Origin: an uncultured Clostridia bacterium
GTDB taxonomy: Bacteria > Bacillota > Clostridia > TANB77 > CAG-508
Reading direction: 5' to 3'
NCBI GenBank assembly: GCA_934167165.1
Contig: CAKPKG010000008.1
Span: forward strand, 1 to 43,446
Length of the DNA stretch: 43,446 bases
Part shown: one piece after another, positions 8,524 to 18,192 of the stretch
Layout: every line of letters starts with the position of its first letter
Numbering within the stretch: the stretch's first letter is position 1
Program-made: the position numbers and the translations under genes
Notes under the pieces: generated by a model
The model's input: only the letters and a program-made list of their open reading frames with translations
What the model was told of the DNA's origin: nothing
The model's database searches: none

Positions 8524-9648
8524 ATGGGCACTAATTCTAGATTAAAAAAAGAAGGTATAGAAATTGTAGAACAATTAGATACCCTAAAAGTTAATACAAT
8601 TGCAATTAATATTGCTAGTAAATTATGTCTTGCTTTTCCAGAACATAACCTTAGTAAAAGTGACTTGTTTACTTCTATTTCTAGACTTAATATGTTTATT
8701 GCAAAGATGCCAAGTGACTCATCAGGAGCAAAATATTTTTATAAAAATAATTCTATTTATTTTAATCAAGAAACAGATTTAGATGAAATGGCAAAGCTTG
8801 CTATGCATGAGTGCATACATTTCATTCAAGAATTAAAAGATTCAAATAATAATTTAATTAAAATGGGACTTTATAATTGTTCCTTTAATACGGGGCTTGG
8901 AATTAATGAAGCTGCAGTTCAATTAATGGCTTCAGAAGCTAATATGTGTTCTTCAACATCAGAAACTTATTATAATGTTTCTTTAAATACAATTAGCCCA
9001 AACTACTATCCTTTAGAATGTGCTTTGGTTAATCAAATGGCTTATTTTACAGGTACATACCCATTATTTCATAGCACATTAAATAGTAATGATGTTTTTA
9101 AAAATACTTTTATTTTAAATTCAAATAAAAGAGCCTATAATGCGATTGTGAAAAATTTAGATTTACTTTTAGCTTACGAAAATGATTTAAATTATTTTGC
9201 TAATGAGCTTCAATATGCTAATAAAGTGAATGAAATAAAGTTATTAAATAAATTGGTTGTTTCAAAAAAGAATGCCATAACATCTATATTCTTTAAAACA
9301 CAAAACTTAATTATTGAAAGTTGTTTTATTTCTGAATTTAATAATATTAGAAGTTTAAATGATATAAAGGATTTTAAGAAAAAACTATATAACTTTAAAA
9401 ATATAATGGGTTCTAATGAGAGCTATACTTTCTACAATGAATTTTATCGCAAAATAATGGAAAATCTTGAAGCAAAAAAAGAACAAATAGAAACTTTTGG
9501 TGAAATTAGCTTATTTGAACCTTCAGAAAATAGTTTAGTTTTAGTTGATAATACTAAACACGCATTATCTTTTATTTATTCTTTCTTTGGAAAAGTAAAA
9601 AAATTATTTGGGTTTAATAAATCTAGAAATACAATTAATAATTTATAG
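8524..9648 (+). CDS. Putative HExxH zinc metalloprotease-like protein
   Basis: Not assigned to a named family. The 374-residue product starts at an ATG with an AAGGAG site. The sequence LAMHECIHFIQE at about residues 95-106 contains HExxH, the zinc-binding and catalytic motif of zincins. About 30 residues later GLGINEAAVQLMASEA offers a glutamate in NEA, which fits a gluzincin third ligand. No signal peptide or membrane helix is visible, so it is probably cytoplasmic. The C-terminal half is Asn/Lys-rich and helical. Its stop codon lies inside the hairpin shared with the convergent uracil-DNA glycosylase gene. The zinc site is inferred from the motif only. Confidence 0.75.
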   Translation: MGTNSRLKKEGIEIVEQLDTLKVNTIAINIASKLCLAFPEHNLSKSDLFTSISRLNMFIAKMPSDSSGAKYFYKNNSIYFNQETDLDEMAKLAMHECIHFIQELKDSNNNLIKMGLYNCSFNTGLGINEAAVQLMASEANMCSSTSETYYNVSLNTISPNYYPLECALVNQMAYFTGTYPLFHSTLNSNDVFKNTFILNSNKRAYNAIVKNLDLLLAYENDLNYFANELQYANKVNEIKLLNKLVVSKKNAITSIFFKTQNLIIESCFISEFNNIRSLNDIKDFKKKLYNFKNIMGSNESYTFYNEFYRKIMENLEAKKEQIETFGEISLFEPSENSLVLVDNTKHALSFIYSFFGKVKKLFGFNKSRNTINNL

Positions 9649-9679
9649 GGAAAAAGGGGCCTGTCCCCTTTTTCCCTAT
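9645..9679. terminator. Bidirectional terminator containing both stop codons
   Basis: A perfect 15-bp stem, ATAGGGAAAAAGGGG (9645-9659) and CCCCTTTTTCCCTAT (9665-9679), closes a 5-base loop. The TAG stops of the gene at 8524 (9646-9648) and of the convergent glycosylase gene (9678-9676) are both within the stem. The GGGGCCTGTCCCC centre matches the larger palindrome at 29795-29856. Confidence 0.85.
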
Positions 9680-10215
9680 TGTCTTATTTTTTTTAGGTCG
9701 TTCCAGAAGTCTATTTTTTTTGCTTCGTCTCTTAATAGTGCTGCTGGATGAAATGTTGGTAAATATTTTATTCCGTCTTTTTCAAACCATTTTCCTCTGC
9801 TTGATGTTATTCCATATTCTTTGCCTAATATGTTTTTTAGTGCCACACTTCCTAATAGTACGATTATTTCTGGTTTTAATAAATTAATTTGACTTTCTAA
9901 ATATTCTTTGCAGGCATCTGCTTCTTCATATTCTGGATTTCTATTGTTTGGAGGCCTACATTTTACTATGTTTGCTATATATACCTCTTCTCTTTTTATT
10001 CCTATCCCTTCAAAAGCCTTGTCCATTAATTTGCCAGCTTTTCCTACAAAAGGTATTCCTTGTAAATCCTCGTCTGCACCTGGTCCTTCTCCTATAAACA
10101 TTATTTTTGCGTTTCTATTTCCTGTGCCTATTACTACATTATGCCTGTTTGCACAAAGTTTACATTTATTGCAATTTTTACATGCTTCTTCTAATTCTTC
10201 CCATGTTTGATACAT
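9676..10215 (-). CDS. Uracil-DNA glycosylase, family 4 (iron-sulfur type)
   Basis: Removes uracil from DNA to start base-excision repair. The 179-residue protein carries the family-4 motif GEGPGADEDLQGIPFVG, RPPNNRNP in the middle and FHPAALLRD near the C-terminus. Cysteines for the [4Fe-4S] cluster are in the N-terminal CKNCNKCKLC stretch, in KCRPP and in ADACKEY. The start is the ATG at 10215, preceded by AAAGGAAC; the frame remains open 42 bases upstream, into a GC-rich repeat fragment, without a ribosome binding site. A short gap separates it from the upstream CoaE-PgeF gene. Confidence 0.92.
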   Translation of the reverse strand: MYQTWEELEEACKNCNKCKLCANRHNVVIGTGNRNAKIMFIGEGPGADEDLQGIPFVGKAGKLMDKAFEGIGIKREEVYIANIVKCRPPNNRNPEYEEADACKEYLESQINLLKPEIIVLLGSVALKNILGKEYGITSSRGKWFEKDGIKYLPTFHPAALLRDEAKKIDFWNDLKKIRQ

Positions 10216-10246
10216 ATTTTGTTCCTTTCTATGACATATTAAACTT

Positions 10247-10273
10247 TGGGCGGACACAGGGCCCTCCCCTACA
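10247..10273. repeat. GC-rich dispersed repeat fragment
   Basis: GGGCGGACACAGGGCCCTCC followed by CCTACAC stands out by its high GC in the AT-rich gap between two minus-strand genes. It has the same build as the fragments at 20411, 35487 and 35538: an imperfect GC-rich palindrome ending in CCCCTAC. Probably a remnant of a mobile or REP-like element. Confidence 0.5.
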
Positions 10274-10290
10274 CTTTATATTATTTGCAG

Positions 10291-11689
10291 TTATAAACGT
10301 TTCATATAATCACTAATACAAATTAATGCGGTGTTTCTTCCTGCTTGTTTTCCTTCTTTTCTATATGAATGAATTATACTGCTATTACAGTATGTACAGA
10401 TCCCACTATCTACTATGTTTTCTTCTAATATTCCTTCTTCTTTTAGTAGTTCTTTATTTATTTCTACTGTGTCTATAAAATAACTATTTGTATTTTTATT
10501 AAATTCTATTATTTTATCTATATTTTTCATGTAATTGAATGTATTATAAAATTCATTTTTTACATCTTCTTGTACTTCAAAATGACATTTTCTAATTGTT
10601 GGGCCTATTACACAAACAATGTCTTTTGGATTAGATTTAAATTCTTGTTTCATTTGAATTATTGCATGTTTTGCTATCTTTTTAATTGTTCCTTGCCATC
10701 CTGAATGAATGTTACCTATTATATTTTTTTGTTTATCATATAAATATATTGGTGTGCAATCTGCAAATGTTAAAGAAAGTATTTTATTTTTTTCTTGTGT
10801 TATTAGTCCATCTATATCTTTTAATTCTTGTGGAAATATACCAACTTCACCATTTATTTTTTTCACATTGTTTGTATGTGTTTGATATGGTCTTACTATG
10901 TTATTACTATCTAATTTCAATAAATTACATATATCATTATAGTTTTTGTTTGCTATATCTTTTATTTGTTTATAGGTATCATTGCTTCCCACATCTAATG
11001 GTTTTAGAGTAAAACAATGTTTAATATTTTTGTAATCTAATAGTTTTTTGAATTGCATATATCTTATGTTTTCATTTTTTATTATGACTGTTTCTTTGTT
11101 AAATAGATTTTTATTACTTAACAATTCTAAAAAGTCTTTTGCTTCTTTTTCTAAATTTGCATTATTGTTTATTAAAACATAATTTGAATTTTTAATATAT
11201 GTATCTTCCGCAAGCTGGCTGTTTAGCCTTTGTTTTGCTGTTTTTTTGTCAACATTATCTCTTTTGCAAATTCTTTCTATTTTTGTACTTTCATTTGCTA
11301 TAACAGAAACTACTATATCGCATATTTCATTTAGCTTTGTTTCTATTAAAAGTGGTGCATCTATTATCACTATTTTTTGGGTTTCTTTTTTTGCTTCTTC
11401 TTTAATTTTTTTTGCAATATGTGCGTATGTAATTTTATTTAATTCTTCTCTTTTTTGGTTATCGCTAAAAATTATTTGTGCTAATTGTGGTCTGTTTATT
11501 TCTTTACCTTCTAATAATATTTCTTGTCCAAATTGTTTTACTATTTCTTTGTAATATGGTTCTCCACATTTTGATAATTCTTTTACAATTTGGTCTGCAT
11601 TTATTAATTTTGCATTTGTTTTAGCACATAATTCTTGACTAAATAAAGTCTTTCCGCGAACCAGAATTTCCTGTAATTCCTATTATCAT
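10291..11689 (-). CDS. coaE: Dephospho-CoA kinase fused to PgeF/YfiH laccase-domain protein (one CGGA recoding site)
   Basis: The N-terminal 190 residues or so are CoaE, which phosphorylates dephospho-CoA in the last step of CoA synthesis: P-loop GNSGSGKT at residues 7-14, VIIDAPLLIE, and the KRD...R lid region. The rest is a PgeF/YfiH (DUF152) domain, a family linked to purine nucleoside or peptidoglycan-related chemistry. It shows RPYQTHTNNV, SLTFADCTPIYLYD and GNIHSGWQGT with the metal-binding His, Cys and His. The frame breaks once, at codon 12, where GGT TCG CGGA AAG must be read with CGGA as the P-loop glycine. The corrected length is 1398 bases, or 465 residues. Without recoding, translation stops five codons later. 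The ATG at 11689 follows GAGGT. It is downstream of coaD, the preceding CoA-pathway enzyme. Confidence 0.85.
11653..11656 (-). other. CGGA recoding site in coaE (Gly12 of the P-loop)
   Basis: Coding strand reads GGT TCG CGGA AAG ACT. The CGG is in frame (33 bases = 11 codons from the ATG). Reading four bases as Gly gives GNSGSGKT; reading CGG as Arg gives a TAG within five codons. Confidence 0.85.
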
Positions 11690-11700
11690 TATTATTACCT

Positions 11701-12192
11701 CTATCCCCTACTTAATATTGAAAGTAATATTTGTATAAATGCCATTATAATAGTTCCTACAATTGAAAACCATTTTACATCCTCAAGAATGTTAATTTTT
11801 TTATATGCAAGTATTACTAGGTTCCCAATTGCAAAATTAGTTAATATGTCAAAAAACATATTTCCAGTTATTGTAATATATATTTTATTCAATACCATAT
11901 TTATTATTAAAAACACTACAATTGATGTAATATAATTATATCTTTGTAAAACAAAATAAAATATTCCCATATCTACCATAACCAAAATAAAATACAGCAT
12001 TGGCATAAGAATTGGTTCTCCTACCAGATTTGCGATATACCCTATTAAAGGAACAGTTGAGAAAATTTTTACAATAGCCCAATCTAATATTAAATAAAAT
12101 ATTAAAAACATTAAAGTTTGGACATATGTTTTATTTATTGTAAATAGTGCAAATATTATTAACATAATTATTATAGCTAATATCGTTCCCAT
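11701..12192 (-). CDS. Hypothetical multi-pass membrane protein
   Basis: Not recognised. The 163-residue product is almost entirely hydrophobic, with about five to six predicted membrane segments (residues 3-20, 25-45, 50-70, 75-90, 95-115 and 140-160). It has few charged residues and no catalytic motif. It lies two bases after coaD and 11 bases before coaE-pgeF, so it is very likely cotranscribed and translationally coupled with coaD; its own ribosome binding site is weak. A transport or membrane-assembly role is possible but unsupported. Confidence 0.75.
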   Translation of the reverse strand: MGTILAIIIMLIIFALFTINKTYVQTLMFLIFYLILDWAIVKIFSTVPLIGYIANLVGEPILMPMLYFILVMVDMGIFYFVLQRYNYITSIVVFLIINMVLNKIYITITGNMFFDILTNFAIGNLVILAYKKINILEDVKWFSIVGTIIMAFIQILLSILSRG

Positions 12193-12194
12193 AC

Positions 12195-12683
12195 TTATTT
12201 CTCTTCTCTCTCAATTAATTTTAGCAATTTTGCAACTGCTTTTGGCACATATTTATCTATTTCTTTACTATGTGTATATAGCTCCATAACAATGCTTGAA
12301 GATAAGTAGCCTAGGTCTCCTGCTCTAAAATAACATGTGTCCATTCCTGCTAATTTCTCGTTTATTGCAGATATATTCTCTTCGTATTCGTAATCTGTAC
12401 CATTTCTTAGGCCTCTAATTAATATGTCGCAATTCATTTGTTTTGCTTTTTCTACTGTTAGTCCTTCATAAAGTACTACTTCTACATTACTTAATCCTAT
12501 CTCTTTTATTGTTTCTTCTATTGCTTCTTTCATTTTATTTTTGTCTATACGCTCTGATTTATCTTTATTGTATCCTATACCTATTATTACTTTATCAAAA
12601 CATCTGGCAGCTTTTTTTACTATTTGCAAGTGTCCATTTGTAAATGGATCAAATGATCCTGCATAAAAACCTATTAATCCCAT
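12195..12683 (-). CDS. coaD: Phosphopantetheine adenylyltransferase
   Basis: Transfers AMP from ATP to 4'-phosphopantetheine, the penultimate step of CoA synthesis. The 162-residue protein has the exact family size. It shows the nucleotidyltransferase signature GSFDPFTNGHL near the N-terminus, RGLRNGTDYEYE in the middle, and YLSSSIVMEL, the equivalent of the family ISSTxVRE motif. The ATG at 12683 follows AAAGGAG. It lies in a minus-strand run with addB upstream and coaE-pgeF two genes downstream. Confidence 0.95.
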   Translation of the reverse strand: MGLIGFYAGSFDPFTNGHLQIVKKAARCFDKVIIGIGYNKDKSERIDKNKMKEAIEETIKEIGLSNVEVVLYEGLTVEKAKQMNCDILIRGLRNGTDYEYEENISAINEKLAGMDTCYFRAGDLGYLSSSIVMELYTHSKEIDKYVPKAVAKLLKLIEREEK

Positions 12684-12701
12684 TTTGTTTCTCCTTTCAT
12701 T

Positions 12702-15700
12702 TTATTGTAAATTATCTAACAATTCTTTTTTTGATTTATTATCTATAAATGAATAGTTATTTACATTTGGATTAAAACAACATATTGATTTATATTCACA
12801 ATATTTGCATGCTTCTTCTTTTTTTCCTTTGTTGTATGTTGGTTTTATTTCTATATTTCCTTCTAATATTTCTTTTGCTATTTGATTTATTATTTTTTTA
12901 ACCTTATTTTGCAATAAAGTAAATTGTTCTTTTGTTATTGCATTTGAGCGAGAATCCATTATATCTCCATTTTTGTCAAGAGTTACTGGTATTGTGCTTG
13001 AAGCACCTGTTTGTAAGTTTTTATCCATCATTCGTATAATGTTTACATCTGCTAATACCATACCGCTCATTCTAAATTGCTTTTTTAATTCTTCTTGTAT
13101 TTGTTCATCTGTTAAATTTCTACTTGCTTTTATTACTGGGTCTATTAAGTTAAAATAAAGCATCCCAACAGGTATATTTTTTGTTTTTTCTACTGCTGTA
13201 TCTAAATATGTTAATAATTGTATTTGTGTTCCCGCTTCTAGCTCATTTAAATTTATACTTCTATCTGATGATTTATAGTCTATTATTCTAATGTATTTGC
13301 CTTGTTCATTTTGTGCTATATCTATTCTATCTATTTTACCTGTTATTTCTACATTATCTATTTTTCTATTAAATTCTATTTCGTTTCCTGCTATTTCAAA
13401 ATCACTATTTTTCATTTGCTGAACTATATATGTTATTGATTGAAGTATTGCTTTTTTTAGTATGTTTGTAAGTACTGCAAATCTTGGTGTGCTTGTAAAT
13501 ATATAGTTTTTGCTAAGTGAAAGTTTTTCATCGATTATATTATTTACTATTTCTTTTATTTCTTGGTCTTCTATTATTTTTATATTTTTTGTATTTTCAA
13601 AGAACTCGTCTATTACTTCATGCATAAATGAACCTGTGTCAATTGGTCTTACTACAAATTCTTCTCTTTCTTTTAATTTTAGTCCATATTTTAAATGGAA
13701 AGAAAATGGACATTCTCTATATTGTTCAAGCCTTGATACACTTGTTTTTAAAGTGTTTCCATATAGTCTTTTTATATTTTCTTCTGTTATTTTTTCTGCA
13801 TCATTTTTATGTGAAAAACCTTTTATAGCTTTTTTTAATTTTGGATTCCATTCATCATTTTGCATGTACCAATTATACACAGCAAACCAAATTTTATCTA
13901 TCTCTTTTCCTTGTTTAAAATCTTTAATGTTTGAAAGCATTTGATTAAATGTACTTTCTGCTGTTAAAATACTATCATTTTTACTTACTACATCACTTTC
14001 TTCTTTTAAATTTTTAAACATCTTTTTTATTCTAGAAATTAATATAGATTGTCTTTTAGCTTTTTGTTCTTTATCTGTTGATACATAAGATAAATATAGT
14101 TCTTCTTCTGCTGTTGTAAAAGCTCTATATATATTAAATTGGTCTTCATACAAGTTTTCTATTGTTCCTTTTGCAAGTTCAATTCCATTTTGTTTTAAAT
14201 AGTTTCTGTCTTTATCGTTAAGGAAACCTTCTCCTGAATTAACCGCAGGAAATACGCCATCATTTAAGCCAAGTATAAATACAACTTTTGCTTTATGGTT
14301 TCTAGACCTGTCTGTATCTCCTATTATAACTTGATCTATTACTTGAGGTATTTCTCCTAAACTAGAAAATTCTAATCCAACTTTTAATATGTTTTTGTAT
14401 TGTTTAAAACTCATTTTGTCTTGGCTAAATATTAGCACTATCTCATCAAATATTTGCATAAGTATATTCCAACTAGATTTATACTTATTTGCTACATCTT
14501 TTCTACCTGATTGCTCTAATTTTTCTGCTTTTTCTTCTAGTTTTTCTCTTATTTGATTCTCTTCTAAAAATCTATATAGTTTTGTTGTTATTTCTTCTGC
14601 TAGTTTTGATTCATCTAAACTGGTTTTTAGTTTTAATAGTGGTTCTACAATTTTTCTTCTTAATTCGTTTAGCTTTTCTACATCTTTGTTTAAGCTATCA
14701 TATTTCCAATCTTCTTTATACCATTTGTTGCCTTTTATTCCCCACTTTTTGCAATAGTTTTCTAAATTATATATTTCTTCTTTTTCTAATGAAAGGAAAC
14801 CAGTTTTTATATATGCAAGTACTGCATCTTGTGACCAACTTTTTGCATATATTTCTAAAATTGAAAGCACATATTTTACTAAAATATTTTGACTTAAATC
14901 TTCTTTTTGGTCTATAAATACTGGTATTTCATATTTTTCGAAAATTGCTTTTACTATATTTGTGTATTCATCTATATTTTTTGTAATTACCGATATATCT
15001 TTATATCTATATTCTTTTTCTCTTACTAATTCTATTATTGTTTTTGCTACATATTCTACTTCTGAATATGGCTGGCTAAGCAAACTTATATGTATATTGT
15101 TTACTGGTTTTTCATATATTTTATATGGTACTTCATAAATATTTTTTTCTAAATGTTTTAATTCCTCATTTTTAAATCTATAAGTATTTTTTAATTCTAT
15201 ATTTTCTTCAAAATTTACATTAACCTCTTGAGCACATTTTATTAATTCTTGAATTACCATTTTGTTTTGATAAAAAATATCTTCTTCTGGCTGTTTTTCT
15301 ATGTTTATTCCATCTGAACATATTGTAATATCAATCTCTTTGGCCTTTTTTAATAATTCTTTTATTACATTGTATTCTTGTCTTGTAAAACCAGAAAATT
15401 CGTCTATGTAAATATATGAATTATCAAACATACTGCTTTCTTCTATTTTCTTTGCAAGAATTGTAAGTATATCATCTTCGTCTATATACTTATTTTGTAA
15501 TGTTTCCTCATATTTTTTGTATATTGTATTTATATCATTTAATTTTATTTTTAAGTATTCGTCTTCTGTCTCTTTTTGTTTTTGCTCTAAATCTTCTAGT
15601 TTTACATCATGCTTTTTTAATTCCGTTATAGTCCTTAATACTATATCTATATTTTCGGATGATTTATTTAAAAATTGTAAATCTTTTTTATATTTTTCTA

Positions 15701-15995
15701 ATATATTGCTTACAAGCATTGCCTTACCTGTTTTTGATAAGTTTACTTCTGTAAGTCCTCCAACTTCTGTAAAAATTCTATGTGCCATTCTTTTAAATGT
15801 TATAACTTCTGCATTTATTACACTGTTTTGTTCTAGTGTTTCTAGTAATCTTTTTTCTGTTGAAAATGAAAATTGTTCTGGCACAACAAGGTATATTTTT
15901 TGTGCTGTTTTATTATTTATTTGCTCTTTAATTTTGTTTAAGCAGAACTGGCTTTTTCCAGTTCCTGCTCTTCCATAAATCAACCTTAAACTCAT
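12702..15995 (-). CDS. addB: ATP-dependent helicase/nuclease subunit B
   Basis: Nuclease subunit of the AddAB double-strand-break repair complex, the Firmicutes counterpart of RecBCD. The 1097-residue protein has near-normal length. It starts with a UvrD-like P-loop, GRAGTGKS, at residues 8-15. The C-terminal RecB-type nuclease carries EIAGNEIEFNRKI and RIIDYKSSD, with the catalytic Asp and Lys. The iron-sulfur cysteines are in YRECPFSFH and at the end in CKYCEYKSICC. The ATG follows AAGGAG. The partner addA is not adjacent in the window, which is unusual because addB-addA are normally paired; it may lie elsewhere. Confidence 0.93.
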   Translation of the reverse strand: MSLRLIYGRAGTGKSQFCLNKIKEQINNKTAQKIYLVVPEQFSFSTEKRLLETLEQNSVINAEVITFKRMAHRIFTEVGGLTEVNLSKTGKAMLVSNILEKYKKDLQFLNKSSENIDIVLRTITELKKHDVKLEDLEQKQKETEDEYLKIKLNDINTIYKKYEETLQNKYIDEDDILTILAKKIEESSMFDNSYIYIDEFSGFTRQEYNVIKELLKKAKEIDITICSDGINIEKQPEEDIFYQNKMVIQELIKCAQEVNVNFEENIELKNTYRFKNEELKHLEKNIYEVPYKIYEKPVNNIHISLLSQPYSEVEYVAKTIIELVREKEYRYKDISVITKNIDEYTNIVKAIFEKYEIPVFIDQKEDLSQNILVKYVLSILEIYAKSWSQDAVLAYIKTGFLSLEKEEIYNLENYCKKWGIKGNKWYKEDWKYDSLNKDVEKLNELRRKIVEPLLKLKTSLDESKLAEEITTKLYRFLEENQIREKLEEKAEKLEQSGRKDVANKYKSSWNILMQIFDEIVLIFSQDKMSFKQYKNILKVGLEFSSLGEIPQVIDQVIIGDTDRSRNHKAKVVFILGLNDGVFPAVNSGEGFLNDKDRNYLKQNGIELAKGTIENLYEDQFNIYRAFTTAEEELYLSYVSTDKEQKAKRQSILISRIKKMFKNLKEESDVVSKNDSILTAESTFNQMLSNIKDFKQGKEIDKIWFAVYNWYMQNDEWNPKLKKAIKGFSHKNDAEKITEENIKRLYGNTLKTSVSRLEQYRECPFSFHLKYGLKLKEREEFVVRPIDTGSFMHEVIDEFFENTKNIKIIEDQEIKEIVNNIIDEKLSLSKNYIFTSTPRFAVLTNILKKAILQSITYIVQQMKNSDFEIAGNEIEFNRKIDNVEITGKIDRIDIAQNEQGKYIRIIDYKSSDRSINLNELEAGTQIQLLTYLDTAVEKTKNIPVGMLYFNLIDPVIKASRNLTDEQIQEELKKQFRMSGMVLADVNIIRMMDKNLQTGASSTIPVTLDKNGDIMDSRSNAITKEQFTLLQNKVKKIINQIAKEILEGNIEIKPTYNKGKKEEACKYCEYKSICCFNPNVNNYSFIDNKSKKELLDNLQ

Positions 15996-16009
15996 AATTT
16001 ACTCCTTAT

Positions 16010-18191
16010 TTAGAATGCTCCTCCGGCCGCCGTCCTCCGGCCACCACCACCTGAGAAGCCTCCTCCACCAGAAAAGCCTCCGGCCACTTCCTCCTGAGAA
16101 TCCTCCGACTGCTTCCTCCTGAAATGCCACTTCCTCCGAACTGTAGATATCATTCTATCTGATATGTTCGCATAATTTTTTAAAAATCTTCTATCTAAAC
16201 TAGCATTTTTATAAAATTCATAATAATTGGATGCCATGTTCTCAAAAATTATATTGCTTTCCAATATTTTTTCAAAGTCGTCATCTATATTAATTTCTTT
16301 TATTCTTTTAGCTATTTTATTTGATACTCCAAATGCTACCGCATATGCTAAATATTTTTCCCACAATACTACCTGTTCCACATCTCTTTCTTCAAACAGT
16401 GTGTCGGATTGTAATTTTTCTTTTATCATATTTAACCTGCTAAAATCCTCTATCATAATTGCTTCATTTTTTAGCATTAAATTATCTGTAAGCATTATTA
16501 TTAGAGCTATTGATATTAGTAATTCATCTATTATTAAAAATCTTAAATTTTTTCCAAAAAGTAGTGTTATTAGAATAATTATAAAGAATATTAATACTAT
16601 TGTAGCAGTTGTAGTTACTAGCTTTTGCCCTGTGAACTTTCTTATTAATTTATTTACTCTATGTCTTGTAATAATTAGTAAATTTATAGGAATATATAAA
16701 ATTCCTAGTATTGCCGGTAGAAATATAGCACACAAGAAAAACACAAGAATGAGATTATCTTTTATCTTTTCGCCATCATATATCTCCAATTTATTGTACT
16801 GTATATGAGTAAACACTATAAATAAACTTATTATAAATAGTAATACATTAAAGATTCTAATAGCTACTGGCACTTTACTTATATTAGCTCCAATTTTATT
16901 TAATCTTGATTTAGCTATTTTATTTAGTTGTTTAAACCTATTATTTGCTTCCTTCTCTTTTGGTAATTGCTTTAGTCTTTCTGCAAAGTTGATTGAACTT
17001 TTCCCTTCAAATATCCAGCCACATATATATTTTTCTATTTCATCCATTTTCTTCTCGTCTTCACTGTTTGGTTTTAGCAATATATATGAATATGGTTCAT
17101 TCTCTCTTACACTTGGCATTATTTCCATTTTTATTAATTTTTTATCTATTAAGTTTAGAATTACTGCAATTATATCTCTTGCTAAAATCTCTCTACTTCC
17201 TTGGATACACCCTGCAATCAACGGATTATATTTTTTAAACAATTCATCTTCATCAGTGTATGATGTTCTATATTTTTTGTCTTTTTCATATACGAATAAT
17301 AATATTACCCAGTATGCAAATAGTATTATTGCAAATATTAAAACTGTTTTTGTAAAATTATTCTTTTTTTCATTGTTTTCATATATTTTCTTTTCTTCTG
17401 TCATTATTTTTTGTAATGAATTTGTAAGTGTGCTTTTCTTACTCTTCTTTATGTTTGCATTTTCGAATATTACTCTAGCAGCAACATACTGACCGTTTTT
17501 TTACATTGTTCACTTTAAAATTTACTTTGTTTGGAGACTCTATTGTAACTACTCCATTATATGGTCCATGCCCAAAGGCATATAAATTTTCTTTTGATTT
17601 ATTATTTGGTAACAAAATATCTATATTTAGTTTTTTTATACCAACATCCCATTTACCTCCTATGAAATTATAATATAGCTCGCCTATGTCATTATGTTTT
17701 ACACATATATTTTCTATATTATAATCAAGTATAAATGTTTTTTTTACGTATTCAGACTTAGAATATACCTTTATTGTATATTTTTTTTCATCCTTAGTTA
17801 TCTCATATCTACCATCAACATTTGATTGTGTATTTTTTAAGGGCTCCTTTTCTTTATAGTTAACATTTTTGGAATCAATAATTTTATTTATTTTCACATT
17901 GTTTCCATTATATAAACTATAGTCTTTCGAAGAAGAATTTACTTCTTTTGCTTGGTCATCATTTAATGAATATGGAATAGTTATATAAATTCCATTATAA
18001 CTTCCATTAAAGTTATATGTAATACTTTGTTTAATGTTAATTGAACCCTCTTCTAATACTGTGGCTTGAATATCCATATTTTCTATAGTATAACTTTTTG
18101 CATTTACTTTTTTATTAATTAATAATATTACCATAAATGTTATAATAAAAATTATTGATTTTACTAAATTCTTTTGTGTATTTTTATTCAT
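16010..18191 (-). CDS. DUF2207 family membrane protein with glycine-rich tail (seven CGGN recoding sites)
   Basis: Typical DUF2207 architecture: a cleaved or anchored N-terminal signal at about residues 10-30, an extracellular DUF2207 domain (DIQATVLEEGSINIKQSITYNF, then YNGIYITIPY), a membrane segment near residue 275, a cytoplasmic region, two further helix pairs and a Gly-rich C-terminus. Function is unknown. Seven in-frame CGGN sites break the frame: one at codon 233 and six in the tail, at codons 685, 695, 703, 717, 719 and 721. Reading each as Gly gives 724 residues, with a glycine/serine tail as is usual for the family; the plain frame gives a charged Arg/Lys/Glu tail instead. The base count minus seven is exactly 725 codons. 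The ATG at 18191 follows AGGGGAG and overlaps the end of the glycosylase gene. Confidence 0.85.
16022..16138 (-). other. Six CGGN recoding sites in the DUF2207 glycine tail
   Basis: CGGN quadruplets on the coding strand lie at 16138-16135, 16107-16104, 16082-16079, 16039-16036, 16032-16029 (CGGC) and 16025-16022. Each lies in phase only if all earlier ones are read as four bases. The decoded residues are Gly, Ser, Phe, Ile and Ala only. Six shifts sum to zero modulo three, so the TAA stop is the same in either reading. Confidence 0.85.
17492..17495 (-). other. CGGT recoding site in the DUF2207 gene (Gly233)
   Basis: Coding strand reads GTA AAA AAA CGGT CAG TAT GTT. CGG is in frame, 232 codons from the ATG. 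Four-base reading continues into QYVAARVIFE; triplet reading stops after six codons. This is the only CGGT and the only site beside a homopolymer (A7), so a one-base homopolymer error is an alternative here. Confidence 0.65.
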
Positions 18192-18192
18192 T

